A stretch of 64,000 nt of DNA from an uncultured Christensenella sp. (GTDB lineage Bacteria; Bacillota; Clostridia; Christensenellales; UBA3700), in NCBI GenBank assembly GCA_910584635.1, contig CAJUBA010000006.1:1-64000 (forward strand), read 5' to 3'. The notes beneath the pieces were generated by a model, which ran no database searches, had not been told where the DNA came from, and saw nothing but the letters and a program-made list of their open reading frames with translations. The position numbers and the translations under genes are program-made. This document shows positions 62,845-64,000 of this stretch, in pieces. How positions within the stretch are numbered: position 1 is the stretch's first letter; every line of letters begins with the position of its first letter.

Positions 62845-64000
62845 ATGAAGAATTTTTCAGGGAAGATAATAAGTTTTTGCAAACGAAATCCGATAGCGAC
62901 GGCGTTGATTGCATTGAGCGTCGTAACTTTGATTGTTTCAATAATACTTTTGGCGACGCTTATACCGCGTTCGAATTTGACGAAAATCGAAATAGTTAAT
63001 TTGCCTGAAAAAACCGATTACATAGAAGGCGAAGACGTAAACACCGACGGTATGGTCGTAAAGGCGTATTACGGCAAGAAAAGCAAAACGGTTACCGATT
63101 ATTACGTCGATAAAAAACAAGTCGGGATTAACGATAAAGAAATAAAGGTTTCTTATTCCGACAACGGCGCGGTAAAAAGCGCGACGTACGCTATCAGCGT
63201 AGTTAAAAAGGATATTGTTTCGCTGGAAATTACCAAGTCGCCTGACAAATTAAAATATATCGAACATTCTTATTTCCGACCTGACGGTATGGAAGTTACC
63301 GCCTATTACAACAACGGAAAAAGCGAAGTCGTAGAAGGTTGGGAATACGACAAGAAAGGCAAGTTGCAAATAGACGATACGCTGATAAGAGTAAGTTACG
63401 GCGGAAAGAGCGCAACCGTCGCTATCGAAATCGAAGCCAAAGTTTTGCAATCCGTTTACTTAAAGAAAACGCCCGTCAAACTGTCATATACGGAAGGCGA
63501 ATATTTTGATTTTCTCGGCGTGGAAGTATACGCTAAATACGCCAACGCAGACGACGAATTGATAAAAGATTGGGAATATGACAAAACCGGGACTTTGATA
63601 CTGTCGGACAAGTACGTAGAGTTTTCGTTCACTATGCACGGCGTAACAAAGACGGTAGGAGTTTCCATTACTGTAATCGAAGCACCCGATATTGACGAAG
63701 AGCAGAAGTTTTTGCAGGACGTGTTGGATTTGTTGCCGCCTATCGAGTCTATGAACGAAGATAATCTTTCGAGCATAGAATACGCAATATCTTTGTTGGA
63801 CGGCGTGAATCAACTTACGCCCGAGCAGATTGCTCTAAAAGAGTCTTTGGAGAATAAAAGAGATGAAATAGTCAATTCTCTTCCGCCCGTTGAGGAGAAA
63901 GTATACGACGTCGTTTACAAACTTCCCGAAGGTTTGGAATTTGAAGACGTTGATTTCGGGGAAAATCCCGATAGGTACAAAAACAGCGACGGGGCGATTA
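62845..64000 (+). CDS. Partial surface protein with three Ig-like repeats
   Basis: The gene starts at ATG 62845 after AAGGAACAAAAC and is open to the window edge (385 codons). A membrane helix near residues 19-46 (NPIATALIALSVVTLIVS...) serves as anchor or uncleaved signal. Three repeats of about 80 residues follow, with the pattern KYIEG/KLxYIEH/KLSYTEG, GMVVKAYYG/GMEVTAYYN/GVEVYAKYA and WEYDKKGKLQ, matching bacterial Ig-like (Big_3-type) modules. A helical linker (LTPEQIALKESLENKRDE) leads to VYDVVYKLPEGLEF, which looks like the start of another beta repeat. Likely a second large surface or toxin protein; its C-terminus is outside. Confidence 0.75.
   Translation, partial: MKNFSGKIISFCKRNPIATALIALSVVTLIVSIILLATLIPRSNLTKIEIVNLPEKTDYIEGEDVNTDGMVVKAYYGKKSKTVTDYYVDKKQVGINDKEIKVSYSDNGAVKSATYAISVVKKDIVSLEITKSPDKLKYIEHSYFRPDGMEVTAYYNNGKSEVVEGWEYDKKGKLQIDDTLIRVSYGGKSATVAIEIEAKVLQSVYLKKTPVKLSYTEGEYFDFLGVEVYAKYANADDELIKDWEYDKTGTLILSDKYVEFSFTMHGVTKTVGVSITVIEAPDIDEEQKFLQDVLDLLPPIESMNEDNLSSIEYAISLLDGVNQLTPEQIALKESLENKRDEIVNSLPPVEEKVYDVVYKLPEGLEFEDVDFGENPDRYKNSDGAI

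Overview
The window looks like a chromosomal segment of a Gram-positive, endospore-forming Clostridia-type bacterium (Bacillota), probably an uncultured gut lineage. The evidence is a spore protease gene (gpr) beside rpsT, a T-box leader in front of cysE-cysS, a PPi-type phosphofructokinase, class I fumarase in two subunits, lipoprotein signals, AGGAGG-like ribosome sites and TTGACA/TATAAT promoters. Several glycoside hydrolases and a sugar symporter point to a host- or plant-glycan diet; the genus cannot be named from the sequence.

Layout. 1-368: dispersed intergenic repeats. 369-4971 (minus): acyltransferase-like membrane protein, serS, leuS. 5213-9321 (plus): GH95 lipoprotein and PPi-PFK. 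9500-17647: gpr, rpsT, a flavoprotein, the walJ-CPBP-rlmH operon on minus, divergent fumarase genes, an unknown helical protein and a radical SAM protein. 17.6-25 kb: small enzymes, tRNA-Ser(GCU), a DUF1508 protein, an inverted-repeat element, a lipoprotein, the Cys T-box with cysE-cysS, a small HTH regulator and small unknown genes. 25.5-37.4 kb: MacB/FtsX-type ABC transporter, GH27, a lipoprotein, then a GH3-GH20-GPH symporter cluster. 37.6-40.3 kb: LysR regulator facing a decayed fusion pseudogene and three small genes (unknown, monooxygenase, CMD-cupin). 40.5-45 kb: Fic protein, tRNA-Thr(GGU) with a broken partial copy, a four-TM protein and a SNF2 helicase.

45.2-64 kb is the accessory region. 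Two HTH regulators and a small secreted protein precede about 230 bp of iteron-like ~20-bp repeats. These lie directly upstream of a 1988-residue surface protein: signal peptide, Listeria-Bacteroides-type repeats, membrane segments, a Hint autoprotease ending in HN/S, and a C-terminal HNH/Endo VII-type (AHH-like) nuclease. It is followed by an AT-rich, same-strand array of at least eleven genes that reads as an immunity island: three Imm11-like genes plus a truncated fourth, two mosaic paralogues with identical C-termini, three tandem paralogues, two leucine-rich-repeat proteins and a beta-propeller-like protein. Repeated intergenic segments separate the units. A further wall-associated protein with three Ig-like repeats begins at 62845 and runs off the window.

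How it fits together: the left two thirds is ordinary housekeeping, translation and glycan metabolism. The right third is best read as a polymorphic toxin system whose nuclease tip is released by Hint and neutralised by the neighbouring genes. The Imm11-like genes are probable cognate immunity; several other families in the island look undescribed. Calls come from reading the sequence by eye; no database search was run.
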